NCBI GenBank assembly: GCA_017616015.1
Contig: JAFZYY010000024.1
Span: 124,001-188,000 of the forward strand
Direction of reading: 5' to 3'
From: Alphaproteobacteria bacterium
GTDB lineage: Bacteria > Pseudomonadota > Alphaproteobacteria > CAAGCB01 > CAG-977
Length of the DNA stretch: 64,000 nucleotides
Position numbers and translations under genes: made by a program. This document shows, piece by piece, positions 36,956 to 45,347 of this stretch. How positions within the stretch are numbered: position 1 is the stretch's first letter; every line of letters begins with the position of its first letter. Under the pieces are notes generated by a model that was not told the origin of the DNA, ran no database searches, and saw only the letters and a program-made list of their open reading frames with translations.

Positions 36956-37666
36956 TTAATCGGGAATCAGAGAATATCCTTTTCCGCGAATAGTTTGAAT
37001 ATACCGCGGCGTTCCGGCGTCTGGTTCTATTTTCCGGCGCAGGCGGGTGATTTGAACGTCTATCGTTCTTAAATTCGTTTCATTACCTGTTTGGCGCGCC
37101 AGTTCCTCACGGGAAATTTCCTGTCCGGCGCGTTCCGCCAACAGCTGTAGCAAAGCCGCTTCGGCAACGGGCAGGCGGATTCGTTCGCCGCCGTTGTATA
37201 AAACGTGCTCGTCCAAATCGTAACGGTGGGCGCCGAGCCTGATTTCCGCCTTTTGTTTTTCGGGCGGTTTGCTCATCACGCGACGAAGAATACTGTTGAT
37301 TCTCAGTAACAGTTCCCGGGGTTCGAACGGCTTCGGCAGATAATCGTCAGCTCCTGATTCCAAACCCGTAATGCGGTCGTCCGCTTCACCCATGGCGGTC
37401 AGAATCAGAACGGGGACGTTTTGCCCGCAATCGCGCAGTCTTTTTGTGAATTCAATGCCCGATTCGTTCGGCATCATCACGTCGACAACCAGTAAATCAA
37501 AAGCGTACCAGGACATCATTTCGTCGGCTTCCTTCGTATTCGCGGCGGCAAAGACGCGGAATCCGTTTTCCGTCAGGTATTTTTGCAAAAGTTTACGTAA
37601 ACGCGTGTCATCGTCCACAACAAGAATCAACGGCGTGTTTAAAGAACGTTCTTTTCCCGAATCCAT
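36956..37666 (-). CDS. OmpR-family response regulator
   Basis: The 236-residue product has a receiver domain with the acidic pocket VDDD, phospho-acceptor Asp62 in VVDVMMPNESG and Lys in the PKPFEPREL loop, followed by an OmpR/PhoB winged helix ending in YIQTIRGKGYSLI. It starts 11 bases after yifB and precedes its partner kinase. The nearest downstream transcription unit is pckG, which could be a target or simply a neighbour. Confidence 0.94.
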   Translation of the reverse strand: MDSGKERSLNTPLILVVDDDTRLRKLLQKYLTENGFRVFAAANTKEADEMMSWYAFDLLVVDVMMPNESGIEFTKRLRDCGQNVPVLILTAMGEADDRITGLESGADDYLPKPFEPRELLLRINSILRRVMSKPPEKQKAEIRLGAHRYDLDEHVLYNGGERIRLPVAEAALLQLLAERAGQEISREELARQTGNETNLRTIDVQITRLRRKIEPDAGTPRYIQTIRGKGYSLIPD

Positions 37667-37677
37667 CTTTTTTTCCT

Positions 37678-39189
37678 TTATTCTATGCCGTGCAAAATGC
37701 GACGGTATGACAAAGCCTCCGCTATATGCGGGGAAGAAATGTCGTCGTGTCCGGCCAAATCGGCGATTGTTCTGGCGACGCGTATCACACGGTGATAGCC
37801 GCGCGCGGACAAGCGCATCTTTTCAGCCGCTTTAACCAGCAGTTCCGATGCCTGTGCATCTAATCCGGCCGTTTCTTCCAGAAGTGTTCCCGATGCCTGC
37901 GCGTTTTTCGTAATATCCGTTCCTTTGTAACGGTTTTTCTGCCGATCCAAAGCTTCGGCAACGCGGGCGGCAATAACGGCGGAGCTTTCTCCTTCCTGCG
38001 TTTTGGCCAAATCCCACGGGGCAACGGCGGGGACTTCGACGTGCAGGTCTATTCTGTCAAACAAAGGTCCGGAAATCCTCGACTGATAGTCTTCGGCACA
38101 TTTCGGCGCGCGGGAACATTCCTGACCGGTAACGCCCAGATAACCGCATCGGCACGGATTCATCGCCGCGATCAGCTGAAAACGCGCGGGGTAAGTGACG
38201 TGCATGCTGACGCGGGCGACGGACACTTCGCCCGTTTCAAGCGGCTGACGCAGAGAATCCAAAGCGACACGGGAAAATTCCGGCAGTTCGTCCAGAAATA
38301 AAACGCCGTTATGCGCCAAAGAAATCTCTCCCGGTCTGGCTTTCTGACCACCGCCGATTAACGCCGGCATGGACGCGGAATGATGCGGCGCGCGGAAAGG
38401 CCTTTGCGTGATCAGATTCCCGTCCCGCAACAAACCGGCGACGGAATGGATCATGCTGACTTCCAAAATCTCTTTAGTCGTCAAAGGCGGCAATAAGCCC
38501 GGTATCCGCTGCGCCAACATGGATTTTCCGGATCCCGGAGGGCCGATCATCAAAAGGTTATGTCCGCCTGCCGCCGCGATTTCGGCGGCGCGTTTGGCGT
38601 TTTCCTGTCCCTTGATTTCTTTCATGTCAAACGGGGCGTGTTCTGTCTGAATTTTTCCGGGAACGGGGCGGGGCAAGGCTTTTCCTTCTTTAAAGCACAG
38701 AAGCAATTCCGACAAAGCCGCGGGAGCGATAATTTCCTGATTGCCCGACCAGGCGGCTTCCGATCCCTGAACGGCGGGACAAACAAAACCAGCATTTTCA
38801 GCGGTGGCGGCGACGGCGGCGGGCAAAACGCCGGCAACTGGAGCGATTCGTCCGTCCAATCCCAGTTCGCCCATGACCCACAGTTTTTCGAACTGTTCAT
38901 TCGTGAAAACGCCCATTGCGCATAACAAGCCGACGGCAATCGGCAGGTCGAAATGGGATCCTTCTTTAATCACGTCGGCGGGAGCTAAATTAACGGTGAT
39001 TCTTTTGGTCGGCAGGGCAAGTCCGATTGAACCGAGGGCGGCGCGGACGCGTTCGCGGCTTTCGCCGACGGCTTTATCCGGCAATCCGACAATCGTGAAA
39101 GCGGGTAAGCCGTTCGCAATGTGCACTTCCGTCGTAATCGGCAGGACGTCTATGCCTTGAAAAGCAACAGTGGCTATGCGGGCGACCAT
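37678..39189 (-). CDS. YifB/ComM-family AAA+ ATPase (Mg-chelatase-like)
   Basis: The 503-residue product has the family length and order: an N-terminal Lon-protease-like fold (residues about 1-170), a Mg-chelatase-type AAA+ domain with Walker A GPPGSGKSMLAQR and Walker B LFLDELPEF, a CRCGYLG zinc-like segment and a C-terminal helical domain with RGYHRVIRVARTIADL. ComM homologues act as branch-migration helicases in recombination and natural transformation. It lies 3 bases after a small lipoprotein gene. Confidence 0.94.
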   Translation of the reverse strand: MVARIATVAFQGIDVLPITTEVHIANGLPAFTIVGLPDKAVGESRERVRAALGSIGLALPTKRITVNLAPADVIKEGSHFDLPIAVGLLCAMGVFTNEQFEKLWVMGELGLDGRIAPVAGVLPAAVAATAENAGFVCPAVQGSEAAWSGNQEIIAPAALSELLLCFKEGKALPRPVPGKIQTEHAPFDMKEIKGQENAKRAAEIAAAGGHNLLMIGPPGSGKSMLAQRIPGLLPPLTTKEILEVSMIHSVAGLLRDGNLITQRPFRAPHHSASMPALIGGGQKARPGEISLAHNGVLFLDELPEFSRVALDSLRQPLETGEVSVARVSMHVTYPARFQLIAAMNPCRCGYLGVTGQECSRAPKCAEDYQSRISGPLFDRIDLHVEVPAVAPWDLAKTQEGESSAVIAARVAEALDRQKNRYKGTDITKNAQASGTLLEETAGLDAQASELLVKAAEKMRLSARGYHRVIRVARTIADLAGHDDISSPHIAEALSYRRILHGIE

Positions 39190-39192
39190 TTT

Positions 39193-39486
39193 TTACCAGC
39201 GGGGAATGTTTTGATGATCGCGGTAGCGTCTGGGCGGATAAGATCCCTTTTGCAACAAATCGTCTTTTCCGGGAAAAACGGATTTGTCCGTCAGTCTGAC
39301 GAAGCCCATTTCTTCCAGTTCAGCGGCGCAGACAGCGGCGGTAGCGTATTCGTCCGATTCGCAATAAAAGACTTCGCGCGTAACGGGCTGCTGCAGAATA
39401 ACCGTGTCGTTGCTGCCGGGGATAATAATGCGCGTGCAGGCGCACAGACCGGCGGATAAAATCAGGAGAAAAGCTGTCTTTTTCAT
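39193..39486 (-). CDS. Small lipoprotein of unknown function
   Basis: The ATG at 39486 is preferred to one 12 bases upstream because the product then starts MKKTAFLLIL, a normal signal peptide, with a lipobox LCAC (Cys17). The mature 81 residues contain two cysteines (FYCESDEYATAAVCAAEL) and a basic tail. I recognise no family. It leads the yifB-response regulator-kinase unit; a functional link to those genes is not evident. Confidence 0.65.
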   Translation of the reverse strand: MKKTAFLLILSAGLCACTRIIIPGSNDTVILQQPVTREVFYCESDEYATAAVCAAELEEMGFVRLTDKSVFPGKDDLLQKGSYPPRRYRDHQNIPRW

Positions 39487-39601
39487 ATCAAGGCCCATAG
39501 TCGGTTGGCGTTTGTATTAAAAATATTCTCATAAAAATTGATTAAAAACAAACTAACATATAATATCTTTGCGTTAAAGCAAATCAGGAGACGGCTCCCA
39601 C

Positions 39602-41068
39602 ATGTCAGACGGTTTAAAAAGTGACTTCGGAAAAAGCGGTTTTTACGCGGCGACCTCTTATGATGAAATGATAGACAGGGAAGGCGCTTTGTCAAAAGCG
39701 TACGCGCTTTACGGCAAATGGCTGAATTCTCAGCCGTCCGAAATTTTGGAACAGCGCAACAGGCAGGCGGATCTTTTGTTTCGGCGCATGGGAATTACGT
39801 TCGCGGTATACGGCGAACAAACAGGTGTGGAACGCCTGATTCCGTTTGATCCGATTCCCCGCATTATTTCCGCCGCCGAATGGGAAAAGCTGAACGCCGG
39901 CATTTGTCAGCGCGTCAAAGCTTTGAACCGTTTTCTGGAAGACGTTTACGGCGAACGCGACATTCTGAAAGCCGGCGTCATTCCGCAGGATCTGATTTTG
40001 CAGAATTCGGAATACAGAAAGGAAGTCGAAGGCTTTACGCCGCCGAACAAAGTGCATACGCATATTTCCGGCATCGACATCGTGCGCACGGGATCGGACG
40101 ACTTTTTTGTGCTTGAAGACAATATGCGCTGTCCGTCCGGCGTATCCTATATGCTGGAAGACCGCGAAGTGATGATGCGTCTGTTTCCCGATTTGTTCAA
40201 AGAATACAATGTCCGTCCGGTCAATCACTATCCGCAGGAATTAAAGAAAACGCTGGAGGCTTCCGCTCCCGATGGCGTGGAAAATCCGCGCTCGGTTGTC
40301 TTTACGCCGGGGATTTACAACAGCGCTTATTTCGAACACGCTTTTCTGGCGTCCGAAATGGGTGTCGAGTTGGTGACGGGGCAGGACTTGTTTGTTGATT
40401 CGGACGATTGCGTCTATATGCGCACAATAGAGGGGCCCGCCAAAGTCGATGTGATTTATCGCCGTATCGACGACGCTTTCCTTGATCCCGAAGTGTTCAG
40501 AAAGGATTCTCTGCTGGGGTGTGCAGGATTGTTCCGCGCCGCGATGAAAAAGAACGTGACTCTGGTTAACGCGATCGGCAACGGAGTCGGAGACGATAAA
40601 TCCGTTTATCCGTATGTGCCGCAGATGATAGAGTTTTATCTGGGCGAAAAGCCGATTCTGTCCAATGTCCCGACGTATACGCTGGCCAAGCCGGACGATT
40701 GCAAATACGTTCTGGAGCATATCGGCGAACTGGTGATCAAAGAAACGCACGGTTCGGGCGGTTACGGCATGCTGATCGGTCCCAAAGCGACCAAAGCTGA
40801 AATCGAAACGTTTAAAGAAAAAATCAAAGAGCACCCCGATCATTATATTGCTCAGCCGACTTTGACTTTGTCTTCCTGTCCGACACTTCAGGCGGAAGGC
40901 ATCGCGCCGCGTCACGTCGATCTACGTCCCTACGCTTTAATGCAGTCGCCCGACAAAGTCGTCGTCGTTCCCGGCGCATTGACCCGCGTCGCGTTGCGCG
41001 AAGGATCTCTGGTCGTCAATTCGTCGCAGGGCGGCGGAACGAAAGACACTTGGGTTTTGGGCGCGTAA
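39602..41068 (+). CDS. Circularly permuted ATP-grasp protein (type 2)
   Basis: The 488-residue product matches the DUF404/DUF407 circularly permuted ATP-grasp family: FFVLEDNMRCPSGVSYMLE, VDVIYRRIDDAFLDP, VKETHGSGGYGML and a terminal SSQGGGTKDTWVL are all recognisable. ATP-grasp enzymes ligate a carboxylate to an amine via an acylphosphate, so a peptide-like product is expected, but the substrate is unknown. An alpha-E gene follows after 10 bases, as is common; the transglutaminase gene that often completes the set is absent. CAGGAG precedes the ATG. Confidence 0.92.
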   Translation: MSDGLKSDFGKSGFYAATSYDEMIDREGALSKAYALYGKWLNSQPSEILEQRNRQADLLFRRMGITFAVYGEQTGVERLIPFDPIPRIISAAEWEKLNAGICQRVKALNRFLEDVYGERDILKAGVIPQDLILQNSEYRKEVEGFTPPNKVHTHISGIDIVRTGSDDFFVLEDNMRCPSGVSYMLEDREVMMRLFPDLFKEYNVRPVNHYPQELKKTLEASAPDGVENPRSVVFTPGIYNSAYFEHAFLASEMGVELVTGQDLFVDSDDCVYMRTIEGPAKVDVIYRRIDDAFLDPEVFRKDSLLGCAGLFRAAMKKNVTLVNAIGNGVGDDKSVYPYVPQMIEFYLGEKPILSNVPTYTLAKPDDCKYVLEHIGELVIKETHGSGGYGMLIGPKATKAEIETFKEKIKEHPDHYIAQPTLTLSSCPTLQAEGIAPRHVDLRPYALMQSPDKVVVVPGALTRVALREGSLVVNSSQGGGTKDTWVLGA

Positions 41069-41078
41069 GGAGGAAAAA

Positions 41079-41999
41079 ATGTTAAGCAGAACTGCCGATA
41101 ACATTTACTGGATGGCGCGCATGGTTGAACGGGCGCAGGACATCGTGCGCCTGCTGGAAGCCGCTTACCGTATGGAACAGTTGCCCGGCGGCGGCGCAGG
41201 CTGGGATCCGATTTTAACGATTTCCGGTCAGATTGAAGGATATAAAGCCAAATATGATAAGCTGACGTCCAAAAATGTTTTAAACTTTATGATTTTTGAC
41301 GCGGATAACCCGTCCAGCGTCTTTTCCTGTATTCGCGCCGGCCGCGAAAATACGCGCTCCGAACGTAGCATTCTGCCCGAAGACATGTTTGAAAGCATCA
41401 ATACGACCTGGATTGAAATGCAGGGACTGTACTATGACTCTTTGGAACGCAGAGGCTTCAGAGAATTTTTCGAATGGGTCAAAGACAGAACGGAATTATT
41501 CCGCGGCCAAACGGTTTCCCTGATGGTTTACGACGACGCGTTCCAGTTTGCCAGAATGGGAACGTATATTGAGCGCGCGGACTTTACGGCGCGCCTGTTG
41601 GACGTTAAATATCACATTCTTCTGCCGCCGGACGCCGCGGACAAAGGATTGATCGACTACTATCAGTGGGGCGAGCTGTTGCGCTCTGTCGGCGGCTGGC
41701 ATGCTTACCGCAGTATCTATAAAGAATCCCCCGTTCCGTCAAAGATTGCGGAAATGCTGATTTTCAGTCCTGTTTTCCCGCGCGCGATGAACAGCGCTTA
41801 CGGTGAAATCGTGACAAGTCTGGGCGCCTTATCCGCAAATACGAAATCTTTGAAGCTGGCTTCGCAGGAGCACGCCTTCCTGCGCACCGGAACATTGGCC
41901 GGCATTTTAAAATCCAGATCTCTGCACGACTTTTTAACGGATTTTGTCGGCTTTACGGCTAATCTGTCCGACCAGATTCGTTCCGACTTTATGCGGTAA
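41079..41999 (+). CDS. Alpha-E domain protein
   Basis: The 306-residue all-helical product begins MLSRTADNIYWMARMVERA, the signature of the alpha-E (DUF403) family, and has the ENTRSERSILPEDMFE segment. It nearly always accompanies the circularly permuted ATP-grasp protein and probably works with it in an uncharacterised peptide ligation or modification. AGGAGG lies 6 bases before the start. Its stop codon overlaps the left arm of the 120-bp palindrome. Confidence 0.92.
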   Translation: MLSRTADNIYWMARMVERAQDIVRLLEAAYRMEQLPGGGAGWDPILTISGQIEGYKAKYDKLTSKNVLNFMIFDADNPSSVFSCIRAGRENTRSERSILPEDMFESINTTWIEMQGLYYDSLERRGFREFFEWVKDRTELFRGQTVSLMVYDDAFQFARMGTYIERADFTARLLDVKYHILLPPDAADKGLIDYYQWGELLRSVGGWHAYRSIYKESPVPSKIAEMLIFSPVFPRAMNSAYGEIVTSLGALSANTKSLKLASQEHAFLRTGTLAGILKSRSLHDFLTDFVGFTANLSDQIRSDFMR

Positions 42000-42117
42000 A
42001 ACGCGATTTTATTGGATTACTGGTTCGTCATGTTTTGCTCAAAATGCTCACGTACGTTATGTACGCTCCGCTTTTTCGCTTGCCATTCCTGCCATTAATC
42101 TCACTAAAATCGGTTTT
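41998..42117. repeat. 120-bp imperfect palindrome, possible miniature mobile or REP-like element
   Basis: The left arm (41998-42019) and the reverse complement of the right arm (42096-42117) share AAAAC(G)CGATTTTA and a following ATTA. The inner hairpin CGTAC-GTTAT-GTACG (42051-42065) is centred exactly on the midpoint, and the intervening stretches are also partly complementary. It starts within the alpha-E stop codon. No ORF is inside. Confidence 0.6.
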
Positions 42118-42140
42118 AACAGAGATGTCGGTTCGTCATG
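42022..42140 (+). repeat. Direct repeat GGTTCGTCATG
   Basis: The 11-base sequence GGTTCGTCATG occurs at 42022-42032, inside the palindrome, and again at 42130-42140, just beyond it and upstream of the GNAT gene. Confidence 0.6.
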
Positions 42141-42167
42141 TCCGGCTGAAAATCAAAGGAAAATATT

Positions 42168-42713
42168 ATGAATCGTGCTGTCAGTTTCAAATTGAGAAAT
42201 GGTAAAACCGTCGCTATTCGCCGTCTTCGCGATACCGATTATGAAGCCGTAAGGGAATATTATACGGAGTTTTATAAAGGTTCGGGGGCTAAAATGGTGT
42301 TTGAATATCCCGGCGCGCCCGTTGAAACGAAAGAACATATGGTTCGGAAATGGGAAAATAAAAACAATTTATGCATTGCCGCCTTTGACGGAAACAAGGT
42401 CGTCGGCTGTGCTCAGATTTGTAAGCTAATGCCGGATAATCCTTATTCGGGGCGTAATGCGATAACCGGGATTACGATTTTGGAAAAATATACATCAAAC
42501 GGTTTAGGGACAAAGTTCCTCACGCTTATTGAAAAGTGGGCGCGGGAAAATGATGTTCATAAAATATCGGCCGAAACATTCCATAAAAACGCCCGTTCCG
42601 TCGGCAATTTATTGAAACAGGGCTATGAAATTGCCGGTATTCTGCACGATGTCGCTTTCATAGACGGCGAATGGTATCATCAATATGAGTTTGAAAAGAT
42701 TATTGAAAAATAA
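42168..42713 (+). CDS. GNAT-family N-acetyltransferase
   Basis: The 181-residue product has the GNAT layout with VVGCAQICK strand, an acetyl-CoA loop around EKYTSNGLGTKFLTLIEKWA (a Q/RxxGxG/A variant, SNGLGT) and a C-terminal FHKNARSVGNLLKQGYEIAG segment typical of RimJ/RimL-like or small-molecule acetyltransferases. The substrate cannot be told. AAAGGAAAA precedes the ATG. It may have its own promoter, since the palindrome separates it from the alpha-E gene. Confidence 0.88.
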   Translation: MNRAVSFKLRNGKTVAIRRLRDTDYEAVREYYTEFYKGSGAKMVFEYPGAPVETKEHMVRKWENKNNLCIAAFDGNKVVGCAQICKLMPDNPYSGRNAITGITILEKYTSNGLGTKFLTLIEKWARENDVHKISAETFHKNARSVGNLLKQGYEIAGILHDVAFIDGEWYHQYEFEKIIEK

Positions 42714-42732
42714 GATTTGTTTCTTTTAACAA

Positions 42733-42782
42733 TCCTGACTGTCAAAAGGAAAAAGACCGGAATAATCCGGTCCTTTTCAGTC
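42733..42782. terminator. Terminator between GNAT gene and the convergent 220-residue gene
   Basis: GACCGGA (42755-42761) and TCCGGTC (42766-42772) form the core stem with a 4-base loop; AAAAG/CTTTT and outer TGACTG/CAGTCA extend it with a bulge. It lies between the two stop codons. Confidence 0.75.
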
Positions 42783-42804
42783 ATACTTCTTGGAGAAGGT
42801 TAAT

Positions 42805-43467
42805 TTATCTTGATTTGGCGTTATTTAAAGCGGCCTGAGCCACAACGTCTTTTGTTTTGGCTCTTTCTTTCAGTTGAGCTTCGATTTTATCGACCGTTTT
42901 TGCCGCCGGCTGCCAACCGAAACGAATGCCCGCTTTTCTCATTTTTTCAACGCGGTCTATGACTTCCTGATTTCTGACGCCCGTGCGCACACTGTGCAGA
43001 TAGGCGTTGACGTCGTCCACGTTGTATTGCGAAGTGATGCCGATTAAAGCGCGGTAAGCTTCCGTAATGTTGCGATTGTCATAATTTAAAGCTTTTAATT
43101 CGGGGTTTAATTCCTTCAGCTTTTCGATTTCTTTGTTTATTCCTTTTAACGCTTCGGGAATGCCGTCTTTCAGTGTTGCGCCGGCTTGCTGGCAATAAGG
43201 ATTGTCCGATTTGATGAATTCGTCCGCAATCGAATACTTCTGAAATTTCTGACGGTATTCGTATTCGGCGAAAGGCGCTTCTTTTCCGTCGACGAATTTA
43301 TAGCGGCCGGCGATGCCCGTCAGGCCGTATTCGTCTTCCATACGAACGGCTTGAGCCAGGTATCTGGGTTTGCCGTCCACCAAATACGTTTTGTCTTTTC
43401 CTCTGTGGTCGCAGGCATGGTTCATGTGCTCAATAGCGTCTTCTACGGAAGTAAACCTTTCGTACAT
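42805..43467 (-). CDS. Cytosolic protein of unknown function
   Basis: The 220-residue product has no signal peptide or membrane segment. The N-terminal 75 residues are mixed (MYERFTSVEDAIEHMNHAC), the middle holds a Lys/Glu-rich helical stretch (ALKGINKEIEKLKELNPELK), and the C-terminus is helical and basic. I recognise no family. The start codon is preceded by GGGGG and a strong promoter candidate (43501-43530), so it is probably a real single-gene unit. Confidence 0.6.
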   Translation of the reverse strand: MYERFTSVEDAIEHMNHACDHRGKDKTYLVDGKPRYLAQAVRMEDEYGLTGIAGRYKFVDGKEAPFAEYEYRQKFQKYSIADEFIKSDNPYCQQAGATLKDGIPEALKGINKEIEKLKELNPELKALNYDNRNITEAYRALIGITSQYNVDDVNAYLHSVRTGVRNQEVIDRVEKMRKAGIRFGWQPAAKTVDKIEAQLKERAKTKDVVAQAALNNAKSR

Positions 43468-43500
43468 CGTTTTTTTGACCCCCTTAAACTTTTTTCTTTA

Positions 43501-43530
43501 ACAATAATTCAAAAAAGATTGAGTTGTCAA
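43501..43530 (-). promoter_or_regulatory. Sigma70-like promoter of the 220-residue gene
   Basis: On the minus strand a perfect TTGACA (43530-43525) and TATTGT (43506-43501) are separated by 18 bases, 34 bases before the start codon at 43467. Confidence 0.55.
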
Positions 43531-43568
43531 ACTTTTTTTAAGATAAAGAAAAAACGGAAGGAGGCAGT

Positions 43569-44573
43569 TTATTTTAAGGCTTTTTTGATGACTTTTTGCA
43601 TCAGGGTTGAAAAAGGGTAATCGTCGAAACGCTCCGGCGGCACAAAAAATCCGTCGCTTCCTTCGGGCAAATCGGTGACGGTGGCGTTTACGATCGTCAG
43701 CGTCAGGTCGAAATGCGTAAAGACGTGTCGGACTGTTTTTTTTGTAATGTGCCAGTCGGTCTTGAACGGAAAGGATTTGTCCGTATTCCACGGCAATTCC
43801 GTCAGACCGGAAAGCAGTCCTTTTTCTGTGCGTTTTCTCAATAGAATTTCGCCTTTTTCGTTTTCGATCCGGAAGACGAAGCCTTCTTTTATTTCTCTTT
43901 TTAATTTTGTGATATTGGGGATTTTTTCCGTTACCCCTTCGGCATAAGCGATGCAGTCTTTATTTAAAGGGCAAAAGGCACATAAAGGCGATTTGGGCGT
44001 GCACACGCCGGATCCCAGATCCATCATGGCGGAAGCGTGATCGGCGGGGCAGGCGGAAGTTTTTGTCAATTCATCGGCAAAGGAATTGATTTGATTCATG
44101 ATGGACGTTACCGGTTCTTTCCACCCTTTTAAACGGGTTAAAACGCGAATTACGTTGCCATCAACGACGGCTTCGGGCAGGTTAAAACCGAAAGCGGCGA
44201 TCGCGGCCGACGTATAAGGGCCTATCCCCGGGAGCTTTCGCAGTTTTTCCCGATCGGACGGAAATCTGCCGTCATACTTTTCGACCAGAATCCGAGCGCA
44301 TTCGTGCAGTTTTCTGGCGCGCGTATAATAGCCCAATCCCTGCCAGAGCAGTAATACATCGTCAACCGGAGCAGCCGCCAAATCCCTGACGGTCGGAAAG
44401 CGTTTTAAAAAGCGATCAAAATAAGGAACGACGGTTTTGACCGTTGTTTGTTGCAGCATGATTTCCGAAATCCAAACCTGATACGGATCGCCGTGCGCGC
44501 CGCCTTTGACGCGCCAGGGCAGGTCACGGCCGTTTTTTTCGTACCATTTTGCCAGCTTTTCGGTTACAGTCAT
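43569..44573 (-). CDS. mutY: A/G-specific adenine DNA glycosylase
   Basis: The 334-residue product has the helix-hairpin-helix LPGIGPYTSAAIAAF, the catalytic Asp in VVDGNVIRV, the iron-sulfur cluster pattern C-x6-C-x2-C-x5-C in VCTPKSPLCAFCPLNKDC, and a C-terminal NUDIX-like domain with FTHFDLTL for recognising 8-oxoG. It removes adenine mispaired with 8-oxoguanine. It is divergent from the DUF805 gene with 74 bases between them. Confidence 0.95.
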   Translation of the reverse strand: MTVTEKLAKWYEKNGRDLPWRVKGGAHGDPYQVWISEIMLQQTTVKTVVPYFDRFLKRFPTVRDLAAAPVDDVLLLWQGLGYYTRARKLHECARILVEKYDGRFPSDREKLRKLPGIGPYTSAAIAAFGFNLPEAVVDGNVIRVLTRLKGWKEPVTSIMNQINSFADELTKTSACPADHASAMMDLGSGVCTPKSPLCAFCPLNKDCIAYAEGVTEKIPNITKLKREIKEGFVFRIENEKGEILLRKRTEKGLLSGLTELPWNTDKSFPFKTDWHITKKTVRHVFTHFDLTLTIVNATVTDLPEGSDGFFVPPERFDDYPFSTLMQKVIKKALK

Positions 44574-44647
44574 AAATTATTCCTTTTTATCGAAAGATTA
44601 AGGACGGGAATTTTATCAAAATCAACAGTTATTTTTGCGAGGAAACC

Positions 44648-45274
44648 ATGCAAGGAATTATTTTGGAAGTTGACGCGAAATCCGATGCGGGCGTTATCAG
44701 AGCCGATGATCATACCCGATATGAATTTAATCTGCAGTCTTGCCGGAACGGTATGCCTTCGGAAGGGGCGACTGTTGATTTCGAAGTCCGGGAAGGAAAA
44801 GCCGAGGCGATCTATATTCTGAAAACGTCATGGAAAGCAAAACTCGATTGGCTGTTCTGGTTTTTATTTTCTTTCCGCGGACGCATTTCCCGCGATCAGT
44901 TCGTGATTTTTTTATTGGCGGGAGTGTTTGTTTCTTTTCTTGCTTCGCCTTTCGTCGATTATGACGAAATTCCGACCAGTCTTGTATTGGGGTGGGCGAC
45001 CGCTCTTTATATCGGTTCCGCGGTTACGGTCAAACGGTTTCATGATTCCGGAACTTCCGCCGTCTGGCTGTTTTTTACGATTGTGTTTTTTATCTTCGGC
45101 TTACTGAGCTTTATGCGTGTTTTGAATCTGAGCGAGATAATAACATACGCCGTGCTTACGTTGTTGGCGCTGCTGATGATTTTCTGCCTGTATTTGTGCT
45201 TTGCCAAAGGATCTATCGGTTCGAACCGCTATGGAAAAGAACCGTGTTGCTGCAAAACGATACGTTTAAAATAA
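44648..45274 (+). CDS. Cold-shock-like OB domain fused to DUF805 membrane domain
   Basis: Residues 1-56 of this 208-residue product resemble a cold-shock/OB fold (GVIRADDHTRYEF, GATVDFEVREGKAEAIYI). Residues about 65-208 are a DUF805 membrane domain with four segments and the SFRGRISRDQF and VKRFHDSGTS signatures; the protein ends in a cysteine cluster (EPCCCKT). DUF805 proteins are inner-membrane proteins of unknown role. The N-terminal domain lacks clear RNP motifs, so nucleic-acid binding is uncertain. Confidence 0.85.
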   Translation: MQGIILEVDAKSDAGVIRADDHTRYEFNLQSCRNGMPSEGATVDFEVREGKAEAIYILKTSWKAKLDWLFWFLFSFRGRISRDQFVIFLLAGVFVSFLASPFVDYDEIPTSLVLGWATALYIGSAVTVKRFHDSGTSAVWLFFTIVFFIFGLLSFMRVLNLSEIITYAVLTLLALLMIFCLYLCFAKGSIGSNRYGKEPCCCKTIRLK

Positions 45275-45347
45275 ACTTTTATTTTCCTTGATTTAGTCGG
45301 AAAAAGCGCTAAGTAATAGAGAAACAACTTAAGCGAAAAGGATAAGT

